From assembly GCA_014654415.1 (NCBI GenBank), contig JACWDC010000004.1, forward strand, positions 1-64,000: 64,000 nt of DNA. The letters are read 5' to 3'. The position numbers and the translations under genes are program-made. This stretch comes from Pelagibacterales bacterium SAG-MED05 (GTDB lineage Bacteria > Pseudomonadota > Alphaproteobacteria > Pelagibacterales > Pelagibacteraceae). The number at the start of each line of letters is the position of its first letter. Within the stretch, counting starts at the first letter, position 1. Below the pieces are notes generated by a model, which worked only from the letters and a program-made list of their open reading frames with translations, searched no databases and had not been told where the DNA came from. Shown here in pieces: positions 7,044 through 17,440 of this stretch.

Positions 7044-8745
7044 AAATTTTAATATAAATCAAAAAAGTTTTCATTTTGAAGATTATTTAGAAACTAATCA
7101 AAAAAATAAGAAATTCAAAAATTCTAGTATTTCTCAGGATAGAGTTTATCTTCTTTTTTTTCTATTTTTCTCTTTAATTACAATATTTTCAATTAAAATT
7201 ATTTTTGTGTCTTTAAAAAATCTTGAAGTTTATAATAAAAAAAATAATTCATCATATTTTACAGCTTTAAGACGAGATATAACTGACAGAAACGGAATTT
7301 TAATATCCAGAAATGTAAAATCTTTTCATGCAGCTATAAAGCCTGATTTAATAAAAAATAAAGAAAATTTTTTAATTAAGATTAAATTAAATTTTCCTGA
7401 TTTATCCATAAAAAAAATTGAACAAAAATTAGGTAAGGGGAAATATTTTTATTTAAAGAAGAGATTAGATCAGAATGATAAAGAAAAATTATGGTCTCTT
7501 GGGGAAAAAGGGATAATTTTTGAACCTTTTCAATCCAGAATTTATACCCATGCCAATTTATATGGTCATATTTTAGGTCAAGTTGATTATGATAATTATG
7601 GCATCTCTGGAGTTGAAAAATATTTTGATAAAGAACTTAAAGATAAAAAATTATTAAACAATCCATTACAATTGACTTTAGACACAAATATTCAACACAT
7701 AATTGACGATGAACTCAATAGAGCCTTAGAAACCTTTAATGCCAACGGTGGAGGCGCTTTACTAATGGATGTTAAACACGGTGAAGTTTTATCTTTAGTT
7801 TCTTTACCGAATTTTAATATCAATACAAGAAAAAATATTAAAGATAAAAATTATATTAATAAAATAACCAAGGGTATTTATGAATTAGGATCTATCTTTA
7901 AAACATTCACAATTGCTTTAGCTATTGAAAAAAATTTAGTGTCACCTGAAACAATTATTAAAAATATACCTAGAAAAATTAAATGCTCTGTTCACGAAAT
8001 ATCAGATATTAAACAATTTCCTAAAGATTTGTCAGTTGAAGATATATTAATTAGATCCTCTAATGTAGGAACTTTAATGTTAGCTAAAAAAATTGGTGAA
8101 AGGGACTACAAAGGTTTTATCAAAGAAACTAATTTATTGAATACAGCGGAATTAGAGTTAGAGGAACTCGGAACCCCTTTAAGTTTTAAGTGGAATAAAT
8201 GTAAATTAGAAACTATTTCTTATGGCCATGGAATTGCAGTAACCCCATTACAGGCAACAGCAACATATGCAGCATTATCTAATGGAGGCTACCTTATAAA
8301 ACCAACAATAATTAAAAAAGAAAAATATCAAGATAATAAAAAAATAATTTCCTTAAAAACTAGTGAAAAAATAAATACCATTTTAAGAAAAGTAGTAACA
8401 GAAAAAGAGGGGACTGCTAGTTTAGCTGATATTTATGGTTATAATGTTGGAGGAAAGACAGGAACTTCTCAAAAATATGGAAATGAGAATGAAAATCTGA
8501 ATACTTTTATTTCAGTATTTCCCTCACAAGATCCGAAATATGCTTTACTTGTAATGTTAGAGAATCCACAAGTCGCTACTGATTTAATTTATAATTATCG
8601 AGGTATGCAGATCAAAGGAACCAGAAATGAAGCAGGTTGGAATTCTGTTTATGTAGCTGGCAGAATTATAAAGAAAATTGGACCTATTTTAGCCATAAAG
8701 AACAAAGAGTTTTACGACAAACATGTTGCTAAAAAACTTAATTAA
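7018..8745 (+). CDS. ftsI: peptidoglycan D,D-transpeptidase FtsI (PBP3)
   Basis: 575 residues. A basic cytoplasmic tail comes first, then a membrane anchor at about 43-65, a class B PBP dimerisation domain (RRDITDRNGILISRN near 85-99) and the transpeptidase domain. The catalytic motifs are SIFK (Ser292, Lys295), SSN (347-349) and KTG (480-482). It cross-links septal peptidoglycan in partnership with FtsW. The start codon lies inside the end of ftsL, and the 3' end overlaps the MurE-MurF gene by 23 bp, so translation is probably coupled. The enzyme looks intact. Confidence 0.95.
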   Translation: MKRKLRKNKNFNINQKSFHFEDYLETNQKNKKFKNSSISQDRVYLLFFLFFSLITIFSIKIIFVSLKNLEVYNKKNNSSYFTALRRDITDRNGILISRNVKSFHAAIKPDLIKNKENFLIKIKLNFPDLSIKKIEQKLGKGKYFYLKKRLDQNDKEKLWSLGEKGIIFEPFQSRIYTHANLYGHILGQVDYDNYGISGVEKYFDKELKDKKLLNNPLQLTLDTNIQHIIDDELNRALETFNANGGGALLMDVKHGEVLSLVSLPNFNINTRKNIKDKNYINKITKGIYELGSIFKTFTIALAIEKNLVSPETIIKNIPRKIKCSVHEISDIKQFPKDLSVEDILIRSSNVGTLMLAKKIGERDYKGFIKETNLLNTAELELEELGTPLSFKWNKCKLETISYGHGIAVTPLQATATYAALSNGGYLIKPTIIKKEKYQDNKKIISLKTSEKINTILRKVVTEKEGTASLADIYGYNVGGKTGTSQKYGNENENLNTFISVFPSQDPKYALLVMLENPQVATDLIYNYRGMQIKGTRNEAGWNSVYVAGRIIKKIGPILAIKNKEFYDKHVAKKLN

Positions 8746-11497
8746 AAATTCTCCTCAAAGTCTCAGAATGCTAAAAGTCAAAGGTTTAGCTCTTAGCAGC
8801 AAAGACGTAAAAAAAGGATTTATTTTTTTTGCAGTAAAAGGAAATCAATCAAATGGTGAGATTTATATTAATGAAGCAATTAAAAATGGAGCCATTATTA
8901 TTATCTGCTCAAAGAGTTGTAAATTTCAAAGCACAAAAGTTAATGTAATTAAAACAAAAAAAGTAAGAAAATATTTAAGTGAAATCACATCTAAATTTTA
9001 TAAACTAAAACCAAAAAATATTATTGCAGTAACAGGCACAAATGGAAAAACATCTGTAGCTGATTTTTTTTATCAAATACTAGATATAAATAATATTCCG
9101 GTTGCATCCATTGGAACTCTAGGCATAAGGTATAGAAAGAGATTTATTAAGACTAATCTTACATCTCCCGATGTAATTACACTTCATAAAAATCTTGAGA
9201 TATTAAAAAAAAATAAAATTGACAATGTTATTATTGAAGCTTCTAGCCACGGATTAGATCAAAATAGATTAGATAATCTAAATTTAAAAGCAGGTATTTT
9301 TACTAATTTTAGTCAAGATCACCTTGATTACCATAAAACAATGAAAGATTATTTAAGAGCAAAATTAATTTTATTTTCAAAATTATTACCTAAAAAAAGT
9401 TATGTAATTGCTGATAAATTTATCAAAGAATATTTGATTTTAAAAAAAATTTCCAATATTAGACAACTAAGATTATTGGACATTAACAAAAAGTTAAATG
9501 ATATTAAAAATCTTTCTTTATCTTTGGCCGGATCATTTCAGGTAAAAAATTTATCCATGGCGATTATAGCTGCACGATTATGTAATTTAAATGATAGTAA
9601 AATTGATAGGGCTTTAAAAAAGATTAAAAATGTTGATGGCAGGTTAGAATTAGTTAGGAAATATCCAAACAATATTAGAATATTCATTGATTACGCTCAT
9701 ACACCAGATGCATTACAAGAAGTTATAAAATCACTAAAAAAAACTTATAATAATAAAATTTCTTTGGTGTTTGGGTGTGGAGGAGAAAGAGATTATAAGA
9801 AAAGACCATTGATGGCAAAAATTGCAAAATCTTTTTGTGAAAAGATTTACGTGACTGATGATAATCCCAGAAAAGAAGATCCAAAAAAGATAAGAAATGA
9901 AATAATTAAATATCTTAAAGGAAGCAATTATTTTAATATAGGAAGCAGATCTAAAGCAATTAAGCAATCTATATTAAATGCAGAGCCTGATGAAACTATT
10001 CTAGTTGCAGGAAAAGGTCATGAAAATTATCAAGATTATGGAGATAAAGTCATCTTTATTTCAGATAGAAAAATAATAAAAAAATTAAAGATAAATAAAA
10101 ATATAATAAATCAAAAAACAAAAAATTATTTATTTAACTCAAAAATATTAAACAAAATTATTAAAAAGAAAAAACTTTTCAAATTTAATGGACTCTCAAT
10201 AGACTCAAGAGATGTAAGAAAAGACAATTTATTTTTAGCTATTAAAGGAAAAAATAAGGATGGAAATCAATTTATTTCTAAAGCTATAAAAAAAGGTGCT
10301 AGCTATGTTGTATCATCTAAGAATATTAAAAAAAACAAAAACAAAATAATTAAAATTGATAATTCAATCACTTTTCTTGATGAATTTGCTAAACTTAAAA
10401 GAGAAAATTGTAATGCAAAAATTATAGCAATAACTGGCAGCACGGGAAAAACTTCATTAAAAAATATCCTTAATATTTTACTTCAAGAATATAGTAACTC
10501 TTACGCTTCACCACGATCTTTCAATAATCGCTTTGGTGTTCCAGTAAGCTTGTCGAATCTCAATCTAGATCATCAATTTGGAGTATTCGAAGTGGGAATG
10601 AGTAAAACTGGCGAGATAAATAAATTGTCAAAGATGATAAAACCTAATTTAGCTATAATTACAAACATAGCCGAGGCGCACATAGAAAATTTTAGTAGTA
10701 TTAAAGGTATAGCAAAAGCAAAAAGTGAAATTATAAGCAACATTCAAAGTAATGGCAAAGTTATTCTAAATCGTGATGATAAATTTTTTAATTATCTAAA
10801 TTCAAAAGCAAAATCAAAAAATATAAAAGTGATTACTTTTGGGAAATCAAAAAAATCAGACGTTCATATAATAAAAATAAAAAAACATAGAGCAATAAAA
10901 GAAGTTATTATACGCATTAAAAAAGAGATCTTAGAATTAAGATTAAAAGATATTAATGTTTATAACGTTCTTGCCTCTTTAGCTGTTTTAAAGGAATTTG
11001 GTTTAAATCTTCAAAAAACTATTCAAGTATTTAAGAATTTTGAACCTTCTGAAGGCAGAGGAAGAATACATAAAATTAAGAGATATAAAAAAAATTTTAG
11101 GTTAATCGATGAAAGTTATAATGCAAATCCATTTTCAGTCAAAAATGCATTAAATAGTTTTTCAGAAATAAAGAAAAATAACTTTAAAAAATATTTATTG
11201 CTTGGTGACATGCTAGAACTTGGAGAAAAATCGATATTTTACCATGAGGAATTATCACGACTTATTAACACCTCAGATATTGATAAAGTTTTTGTGAAGG
11301 GAGAAAAGACCCTTTTTACTTATAAAAATTTAAAGAAAGAGAAACGTGGAAACATTTTTCAATGCAATGAAGATGTCGACTTTATTTTAAAAAATATAAT
11401 CGATAATAATGATTATTTAATGATAAAAGGATCTAACGCAACAGGACTCAATATTATTAGTCAAGCGATGATAAAAAGGAAACTAAATGTTATTTAA
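8723..11497 (+). CDS. murEF: fused MurE-MurF (UDP-MurNAc-tripeptide synthetase / tripeptide-D-Ala-D-Ala ligase)
   Basis: One uninterrupted 924-residue frame contains two complete Mur ligases. Residues 1-455 are MurE: ATP loop TGTNGKT (104-110), EASSHGLDQNR near 172, and DNPR (380-383), the motif associated with meso-diaminopimelate selection. A Lys/Asn-rich linker at about 456-468 is followed by MurF: ATP loop TGSTGKT (571-577), FEVGMSKTGEI and the later DESYNANPFS. The protein would add m-DAP and then D-Ala-D-Ala to the UDP-MurNAc peptide in consecutive steps. In most bacteria these are separate adjacent genes. It overlaps ftsI by 23 bp and mraY by 11 bp. Confidence 0.95.
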   Translation: MLLKNLIKNSPQSLRMLKVKGLALSSKDVKKGFIFFAVKGNQSNGEIYINEAIKNGAIIIICSKSCKFQSTKVNVIKTKKVRKYLSEITSKFYKLKPKNIIAVTGTNGKTSVADFFYQILDINNIPVASIGTLGIRYRKRFIKTNLTSPDVITLHKNLEILKKNKIDNVIIEASSHGLDQNRLDNLNLKAGIFTNFSQDHLDYHKTMKDYLRAKLILFSKLLPKKSYVIADKFIKEYLILKKISNIRQLRLLDINKKLNDIKNLSLSLAGSFQVKNLSMAIIAARLCNLNDSKIDRALKKIKNVDGRLELVRKYPNNIRIFIDYAHTPDALQEVIKSLKKTYNNKISLVFGCGGERDYKKRPLMAKIAKSFCEKIYVTDDNPRKEDPKKIRNEIIKYLKGSNYFNIGSRSKAIKQSILNAEPDETILVAGKGHENYQDYGDKVIFISDRKIIKKLKINKNIINQKTKNYLFNSKILNKIIKKKKLFKFNGLSIDSRDVRKDNLFLAIKGKNKDGNQFISKAIKKGASYVVSSKNIKKNKNKIIKIDNSITFLDEFAKLKRENCNAKIIAITGSTGKTSLKNILNILLQEYSNSYASPRSFNNRFGVPVSLSNLNLDHQFGVFEVGMSKTGEINKLSKMIKPNLAIITNIAEAHIENFSSIKGIAKAKSEIISNIQSNGKVILNRDDKFFNYLNSKAKSKNIKVITFGKSKKSDVHIIKIKKHRAIKEVIIRIKKEILELRLKDINVYNVLASLAVLKEFGLNLQKTIQVFKNFEPSEGRGRIHKIKRYKKNFRLIDESYNANPFSVKNALNSFSEIKKNNFKKYLLLGDMLELGEKSIFYHEELSRLINTSDIDKVFVKGEKTLFTYKNLKKEKRGNIFQCNEDVDFILKNIIDNNDYLMIKGSNATGLNIISQAMIKRKLNVI

Positions 11498-12572
11498 CTT
11501 ACTCACATCTTTTATAGATCATTATTCTTTTCTTAACGTATTTAAATACCTTACTTTTAGGACAGGATTATCAGTAGTTACATCTCTAATTATTGTTTTT
11601 ATTATTGGAGGACCACTTATTAGAATTTTTTCTGAAAATATGATTTCAGGGCCAATACGGCAAGATGGACCTATAGATCATATTATAAAAAAATCAGGAA
11701 CACCTACGATGGGAGGAGTGATTATCTTAATTGGAATGCTTACAGGTACTTTATTATGGGCTGATCTAAATAATATTTATATTTGGACTCTAGTTTTTGT
11801 GTCTTTAAGTTTAGGATTATTGGGTTTTGCTGATGATTTACTAAAGATAAAATTTAAAAACTCTAGAGGACTGAACCCAAAGTTAAAATTTTTTGGTCAA
11901 TTAATTATTGGCTTAGTTGCTCTACTTATTTTAATAAAATTTTCTGATCATGAGTATTTATATAATCTCTATTTTCCTTTTTTTAAAAATCTAATTTGGC
12001 AGATGGGACTTTTTTTTATTCCATTTGGATTATTTGTAATAATCGGATCATCTAATGCAGTAAATTTAACTGATGGGTTGGATGGCTTAGCTACTGTTCC
12101 AGTTATGTTGGTAGCACTCTCATTCACATTAATTTCCTATGTAGTTGGGAACACAATTTTTTCAGAATATCTTCAATTACAATATATTCCTGACGTAGGC
12201 GAGCTATCAATATTTTGTGGCTCAATCGTTGGATCTTGTCTAGGTTTTCTTTGGTACAATGCGCCACCTGCTAAAATTTTTATGGGAGACACAGGCTCAT
12301 TATCTTTAGGAGGTTCGTTAGCAGCAGTTGCTATAATTGCAAAACATGAAATTGTTCTTGCAATAGTTGGAGGCTTATTTGTTCTTGAAACTGTATCAGT
12401 GATTATTCAAGTCATCTCATTTAAACTCACAGGGAAAAGAATTTTTAAGATGGCACCAATTCATCATCATTTTGAACAAAAAGGTTGGGCTGAATCAACA
12501 ATTGTAATTCGATTTTGGATCATAGCAATTATTTTAGCTTTAGTAGGACTAGCAACACTTAAATTAAGATAA
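11487..12572 (+). CDS. mraY: phospho-MurNAc-pentapeptide translocase MraY
   Basis: 361 residues with about ten transmembrane helices. Signatures: SGPIRQDGPIDHIIKKSGTPTMGG in the first cytoplasmic loop, GFADDLLKI with the catalytic acidic pair, SSNAVNLTDGLDGLA, and APIHHHFEQKGW with the conserved His cluster. It makes lipid I from UDP-MurNAc-pentapeptide and undecaprenyl phosphate on the inner face of the cytoplasmic membrane. It overlaps the fused MurE-MurF gene by 11 bp, and its TAA overlaps the murD ATG. Confidence 0.97.
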   Translation: MLFNLLTSFIDHYSFLNVFKYLTFRTGLSVVTSLIIVFIIGGPLIRIFSENMISGPIRQDGPIDHIIKKSGTPTMGGVIILIGMLTGTLLWADLNNIYIWTLVFVSLSLGLLGFADDLLKIKFKNSRGLNPKLKFFGQLIIGLVALLILIKFSDHEYLYNLYFPFFKNLIWQMGLFFIPFGLFVIIGSSNAVNLTDGLDGLATVPVMLVALSFTLISYVVGNTIFSEYLQLQYIPDVGELSIFCGSIVGSCLGFLWYNAPPAKIFMGDTGSLSLGGSLAAVAIIAKHEIVLAIVGGLFVLETVSVIIQVISFKLTGKRIFKMAPIHHHFEQKGWAESTIVIRFWIIAIILALVGLATLKLR

Positions 12573-13846
12573 TGCGTGAATCATTTAATTTCAAAGATAA
12601 AAGTTTTGCTGTTTATGGTTTAGGAATAACCGGAGACTCAGTATTCAATTTTTTGAGCAAAAATGGAGCTTACAAAATTTATGCTTGGGACGACTATTTA
12701 ATTAAATCAAATTTATATCTTAAAAATAGATTTATAAGAGGTTTAAACACTGTTGATTATATAGTGATGAGTCCTGGAATAAACATTTTAAAATCAAAAT
12801 TTAAAAAAACATTATTAAAAAACAAAAAAAAAATTATAACTGATCTAGATTTGTTTTTTTTAAAAAATAAAGTTCAAAAATCGATCGTGATAACCGGCAC
12901 AAATGGTAAATCAACCACTTGTTCTCTAATCCATCATATTCTAAAAAAAAATAATATTAAAAATAAATTAGTAGGAAATATAGGTAAACCAGTTTTAGAT
13001 GAAAAATTTAAAAAAAAAGAGATTTATATTATTGAGGCTTCTTCGTTTCAACTAGAATACTCAAAGTTTATAAAACCTTATTGTGCGGCTATATTAAATA
13101 TATCCCAAGATCATTTAGATTGGCACGGCTCAAAAAAAAAATATTTAAAATCAAAATTTAAAATTTTTAACAACCAAACAAAAAAAGATATAGCATTTTT
13201 AAATAATTTAAGCTTAAAGAAATTATATAAAAAAAATAACTTTTTAGGAAAATTAAAATATATTAAAAATAATTCAATAAAAATATTTGACAACCAAAAC
13301 CCATATCTTCAACTGGAAGCAAATAAAAATAATGTACAGTTTGCTTATTTTATATCCAAAATTTTTAATGTTAATAAAAAGGCTTTTTTAAAATCTTTGA
13401 AATCCTTTAAAGGCTTAGCTCACAGACACGAGATCTTTTTAAAATTTGACAATTATACTTTTATAAATGATTCAAAAGCCACTACTTTTGAGTCTACAAA
13501 ATATGCTTTAAGATCTAATGATAATATTCTTTGGATCACTGGAGGTTTGCCAAAAAAAAATGACAAAATAAATATTGATGAATTTAAGAAAAAGATTATT
13601 AAAGTATTTATTATCGGTAAACATACAAAATTTTTCGTTAAGCATATTAATAAAAAAGTCAAATTTGAAATTGTTTATAATTTACGATCAGCTGTTAATA
13701 AAGTTTTTAAATTCTTAAAAAATAAAAAAAAACTTACTATCTTATTTAGCCCCGCAAGTGCATCATACGATCAATTTAAAAACTTTGTTGATAGAGGAAA
13801 TAAATTTAAACTTTTGGTAAATCAATATGCTAGACCATTTATTTAA
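12572..13846 (+). CDS. murD: UDP-MurNAc-L-alanine:D-glutamate ligase MurD
   Basis: 424 residues. An N-terminal Rossmann-like UDP-binding domain (AVYGLGITGDSVFNFL) is followed by the ATP loop TGTNGKST near residue 109. EASSFQLEY and NISQDHLDWHGS mark the central domain, and FINDSKATT(F)EST the C-terminal ligase domain. It adds D-Glu to UDP-MurNAc-L-Ala in the cytoplasm. It is unusually Lys/Asn-rich, like its neighbours. The 3' end overlaps ftsW by 20 bp. Confidence 0.95.
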   Translation: MRESFNFKDKSFAVYGLGITGDSVFNFLSKNGAYKIYAWDDYLIKSNLYLKNRFIRGLNTVDYIVMSPGINILKSKFKKTLLKNKKKIITDLDLFFLKNKVQKSIVITGTNGKSTTCSLIHHILKKNNIKNKLVGNIGKPVLDEKFKKKEIYIIEASSFQLEYSKFIKPYCAAILNISQDHLDWHGSKKKYLKSKFKIFNNQTKKDIAFLNNLSLKKLYKKNNFLGKLKYIKNNSIKIFDNQNPYLQLEANKNNVQFAYFISKIFNVNKKAFLKSLKSFKGLAHRHEIFLKFDNYTFINDSKATTFESTKYALRSNDNILWITGGLPKKNDKINIDEFKKKIIKVFIIGKHTKFFVKHINKKVKFEIVYNLRSAVNKVFKFLKNKKKLTILFSPASASYDQFKNFVDRGNKFKLLVNQYARPFI

Positions 13847-14963
13847 ATTTGAATTCAGTAATTACTGGAGAAACATTGATAAGAATATTTTCTTTGGTTT
13901 TTTTATCTTGTTTTTTTTAGGTCTTTTTTTTTCATTTTCATCTACTTCTTCATTGGCAGGCGAGAGGTTAAATAAAGCTTACTATTTCTTTTTTTCTAAA
14001 CATTTAATTTTTACTGTATTAGCTATTTTTATAATGTTTATTATTTCAGCAATAGAAACTTCATTACTAAAGAAAATAGTTATTCCACTTTTTATATTAT
14101 CTTTTCTATTATTAATTCTAGTCCCCATTATTGGAGTAGAAGTAAAAGGTGCTAAAAGATGGTTAAATTTATATTTATTTAGGCTGCAACCTATAGAGCT
14201 TTTAAAACCTTTTTTTATCTTGGCAACTGTTAAGATATTAACTCTAGATAAACTAAAAAACTCTCAGACAAGATACTTATTTAGTTTTCTTTTGCTGGCA
14301 TCAGTAATTATTCTTTTAATTGATCAACCAGATCTTGGACAATCAATCTTACTTATTGGAAGTTGGACCGCAACTGTATTTATTTCAGGTGTTAGTTTAG
14401 TATATATTTTTAGTTTTTTTACTATCTTTATCATTTTAATAGGCGGTCTTTTATTTTTAATGCCTGAGAAGTTTAGTTATATAACTAATCGTTTAGCTAC
14501 CTTTTTAGATCCAAGCAAAGGAGATAATTTTCAATCTTCAATAGCTTTAGACGCTATAAAGCAAGGAGGTCTTAAAGGCCAAGGAATGGGTGAAGGAATT
14601 TTAAAAGATAGCGTTCCCGAAGCCCACACCGACTATATTATTGCCATTATATCTGAAGAATACGGCTCAGTTATTTCAATCTTAATTGTAACCATTTTTT
14701 TATATATTGCTTTTAGAATAATAAAAAATTGTATTTTAAAAGACGATGAGTTTTTGAAACTCTCTTTATGTGGCCTTGCTTCACTTCTTATTTTTCAAAC
14801 ATTTATTCATATTGGAGTGAATACTAGTTTATTACCTACAACAGGGATGACATTACCTTTTTTGAGCTATGGAGGCTCATCTCTTATTGGGAGCGCTGTT
14901 TTAGCGGGAATAATTTTAAATTATACAAAAATTAAATTAGATCTAGATATAAATGAACAATAA
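13827..14963 (+). CDS. ftsW: septal peptidoglycan glycosyltransferase FtsW
   Basis: 378 residues and about ten transmembrane helices of the SEDS family. KGAKRWLNLYLFRLQPIELLKP, DQPDLGQSILL, the loop with GLKGQGMGEGILKDSVPEAHTDYI and the terminal GMTLPFLSYGGSSLI are SEDS hallmarks. It polymerises lipid II at the septum together with FtsI, encoded in the same operon. A second SEDS gene in this window (rodA, 56.6 kb) is the elongation paralogue; placement between murD and murG identifies this one as FtsW. Confidence 0.95.
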   Translation: MLDHLFKFEFSNYWRNIDKNIFFGFFILFFLGLFFSFSSTSSLAGERLNKAYYFFFSKHLIFTVLAIFIMFIISAIETSLLKKIVIPLFILSFLLLILVPIIGVEVKGAKRWLNLYLFRLQPIELLKPFFILATVKILTLDKLKNSQTRYLFSFLLLASVIILLIDQPDLGQSILLIGSWTATVFISGVSLVYIFSFFTIFIILIGGLLFLMPEKFSYITNRLATFLDPSKGDNFQSSIALDAIKQGGLKGQGMGEGILKDSVPEAHTDYIIAIISEEYGSVISILIVTIFLYIAFRIIKNCILKDDEFLKLSLCGLASLLIFQTFIHIGVNTSLLPTTGMTLPFLSYGGSSLIGSAVLAGIILNYTKIKLDLDINEQ

Positions 14964-16056
14964 AACTAAGAAAATAATCATTGCAACAGGCGGCACAGGC
15001 GGCCATGTTTTTCCTGCCTATAGTTTGGCTAAACATTTTATTGATAGTAAAAAAATAAATGTTGAAATAATTTCAGATAAACGAGGTTTAAGATATCTAC
15101 AAAACTATCATGATATAAAAATTATTGAAATTACCTCCTCTACTGTTTTTAAAAAAAATATATTTCAATTATTATTTTCAATATTAATTATTTTGCACTC
15201 TATATTTAGATCATTAATTTTTTTATCAACCAATAGACCAAGTTTAGTTTTTGGCATGGGTGGATATTCTTCATTTCCAGTTTGTATAGCTGCTACAATA
15301 CTTAGAATTCCATTTATTATTTATGAGAATAATCTATACCTTGGAAAGGCTAATAGATATTTGTTGCCGTACGCAAAAAAAATTTTTGTGTCTTACAAAG
15401 AATTGGAAGGAATCTCAGAGAAATATCATAAAAAAGTTTGCGAAATTGGAAACATAATTCGAAAAGAGATACTTAATTTTAAAATTAAATCTGATTTTAA
15501 TCAAAATGATAAAAAATTAAAAATATTAATTTTAGGAGGTAGTCAAGCAGCAAAAATTTTTGCAGAGAAGCTCACAAAAATTTTTAAAGAGTGCAATGAA
15601 GCTAAAATACCTTTAAAAATTTATCAACAATGTTTGCCTGAGCAGAACAAATTTTTAACCTCTTTTTATGGAGATTTGAATATTGATTTTGAGATTTTTA
15701 ATTTTAGCAACAATATTTTAGATTATTTTTCTAAAATTAACTTAGCAATAACTCGATCAGGATCCTCAATGTTAGCAGAATTGATTAATGCACAAATACC
15801 CTTTATTTCTGTTCCTTTGCCTTCATCAGCAGATGACCATCAATTAAAAAATGCTATTTATTATGAAAAAAATGGGTATAGCTATTTGATAGAAGAAAAA
15901 AATTTAAACACAAAGCTATTCCAATTGATTAAAAAAATTAGTGAAGACAAATCATTGTTAAGTCAAATAACAAACAAACAAAAACAATATTCTGACAAAT
16001 CAGTATATGAAAATATCGATAAACAAATAAATAAAATAATAAATGAAGAACATTAG
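14953..16056 (+). CDS. murG: lipid II synthase MurG (UDP-GlcNAc transferase)
   Basis: 367 residues, GT-B fold (GT28). The first N-domain loop is IIATGGTGGHVFPA (about 9-22). FGMGGYSSFPVCIAA and YENNLYLGKANR follow, and the C-domain donor-binding stretch is AITRSGSSMLAELI then ISVPLPSSADDHQLKNA. It transfers GlcNAc to lipid I to give lipid II on the inner membrane face. It overlaps ftsW by 11 bp and murC by 14 bp. Confidence 0.96.
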   Translation: MNNKTKKIIIATGGTGGHVFPAYSLAKHFIDSKKINVEIISDKRGLRYLQNYHDIKIIEITSSTVFKKNIFQLLFSILIILHSIFRSLIFLSTNRPSLVFGMGGYSSFPVCIAATILRIPFIIYENNLYLGKANRYLLPYAKKIFVSYKELEGISEKYHKKVCEIGNIIRKEILNFKIKSDFNQNDKKLKILILGGSQAAKIFAEKLTKIFKECNEAKIPLKIYQQCLPEQNKFLTSFYGDLNIDFEIFNFSNNILDYFSKINLAITRSGSSMLAELINAQIPFISVPLPSSADDHQLKNAIYYEKNGYSYLIEEKNLNTKLFQLIKKISEDKSLLSQITNKQKQYSDKSVYENIDKQINKIINEEH

Positions 16057-17440
16057 CATAGGACAAAAAGAAATTATTCATTTCATAGGAGTTGGAGGAA
16101 TAGGCATGAGTGGTTTAGCACAAGTTATGAAAATTATGGGTTTTAAAATTCAAGGAAGCGATCAAAACAAAAACAAAAACACCTACAATTGTTCAAAAGC
16201 AGGTATTAAAGTTTTTATAGGACATACTAAGAAAAATATAAAAAGAGCAACAATTGTTGTTAGATCTTCTGCTATAAAAGATAACAATGTAGAGATTAAA
16301 CATGCCAAAAAAAGAAAAATTCCAATTTATTCAAGAGCCGAGGTTTTAGCTAATGTTGTTTCTTTAAAAAAAAATATAATAATTACTGGTTCTCACGGAA
16401 AAACTACCACAACATCTTTAGTAGCAAAAATTTTATCTGATCAAAAATTGGACCCAACCATTATTAACGGAGGAGTTATTAATTCATTCAAAAGCAATGC
16501 TAAATTAGGAAAAGGTGACTGGGCTATTCTAGAAGCAGACGAGTCCGATGGGAGTTTCTTAAAGTTACCAATTAATTATTCAATAGTGACCAATATAGAT
16601 TTTGAACATATAGACTATTATAAAAGTTACAAAAATTTAGAGAATGCATTTATTCAATTTATAAATAAAACTCCACCAATTGGAAAATCTTTAATTTGCA
16701 TTGACAATAAAAATATCAAGAAGATTTTAAATAAAATAAAAAATAAAAATATATTAACCTATGGATTTAATAAAGAAGCTAATTATAGAATTAGCAATCC
16801 AAAATATAATGCCACTTATTCGTTGTTTGATCTACATTATAGAAATCTAGATAATAGCAAAGTAACAATTAAAAATATAAATTTAAAATTAATAGGAGAA
16901 CATAATATTCTTAATGCATCTGCTGCTATAGCAGTTTGTATAAATCTTGGAATAAAAATTAATATTATTAAAAAAGCTCTTAGAAACTTTTCTGGAGTTC
17001 AAAGGAGAATGACAAAAATATTTACAAAAAATAAAAATGAATTTTTTGATGATTATGCCCACCACCCAACAGAAATCTCCTCAATCTTAGAAGGAGTTAG
17101 CAAGGTTTATAATGGAAGAAAAATCATCACAGTTTTTGAACCTCATCGATATTCTAGAGTAATGTCATTAAAACAAGCCTTTTCTAAATCATTTATAAAA
17201 TCAGATTTAGTTTTAATTTGCCCTATGTATGCTGCAGGTGAAAAGAAAAATTCAAGTTTTAGTCTATTTAATTTTGCAAAATTGATATCAAAAAACTCTA
17301 AAACTCAGACAGTGCTTGTAAAAAATAAAAAAGAATTATCAAACTACTTTAAAAAGAATTTAGTAAGCGATGAAATTATAATTGGTATGGGTGCTGGATC
17401 TATTTCACAATGGATGAAAGAATTAAAATTTAGCCTATGA
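16043..17440 (+). CDS. murC: UDP-MurNAc:L-alanine ligase MurC
   Basis: 465 residues. The N-terminal FIGVGGIGMSGLAQVM is the UDP-binding loop. The ATP loop is TGSHGKTTTT near residue 115, followed by EADESDGSF and NIDFEHIDYY in the central domain. The C-terminal domain carries DDYAHHPTEISS and FEPHRYSR, both typical of MurC. It begins the cytoplasmic peptide-stem pathway continued by MurD and MurE-MurF in this cluster. The stop overlaps the murB start by 4 bp (ATGA). Confidence 0.96.
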   Translation: MKNISIGQKEIIHFIGVGGIGMSGLAQVMKIMGFKIQGSDQNKNKNTYNCSKAGIKVFIGHTKKNIKRATIVVRSSAIKDNNVEIKHAKKRKIPIYSRAEVLANVVSLKKNIIITGSHGKTTTTSLVAKILSDQKLDPTIINGGVINSFKSNAKLGKGDWAILEADESDGSFLKLPINYSIVTNIDFEHIDYYKSYKNLENAFIQFINKTPPIGKSLICIDNKNIKKILNKIKNKNILTYGFNKEANYRISNPKYNATYSLFDLHYRNLDNSKVTIKNINLKLIGEHNILNASAAIAVCINLGIKINIIKKALRNFSGVQRRMTKIFTKNKNEFFDDYAHHPTEISSILEGVSKVYNGRKIITVFEPHRYSRVMSLKQAFSKSFIKSDLVLICPMYAAGEKKNSSFSLFNFAKLISKNSKTQTVLVKNKKELSNYFKKNLVSDEIIIGMGAGSISQWMKELKFSL

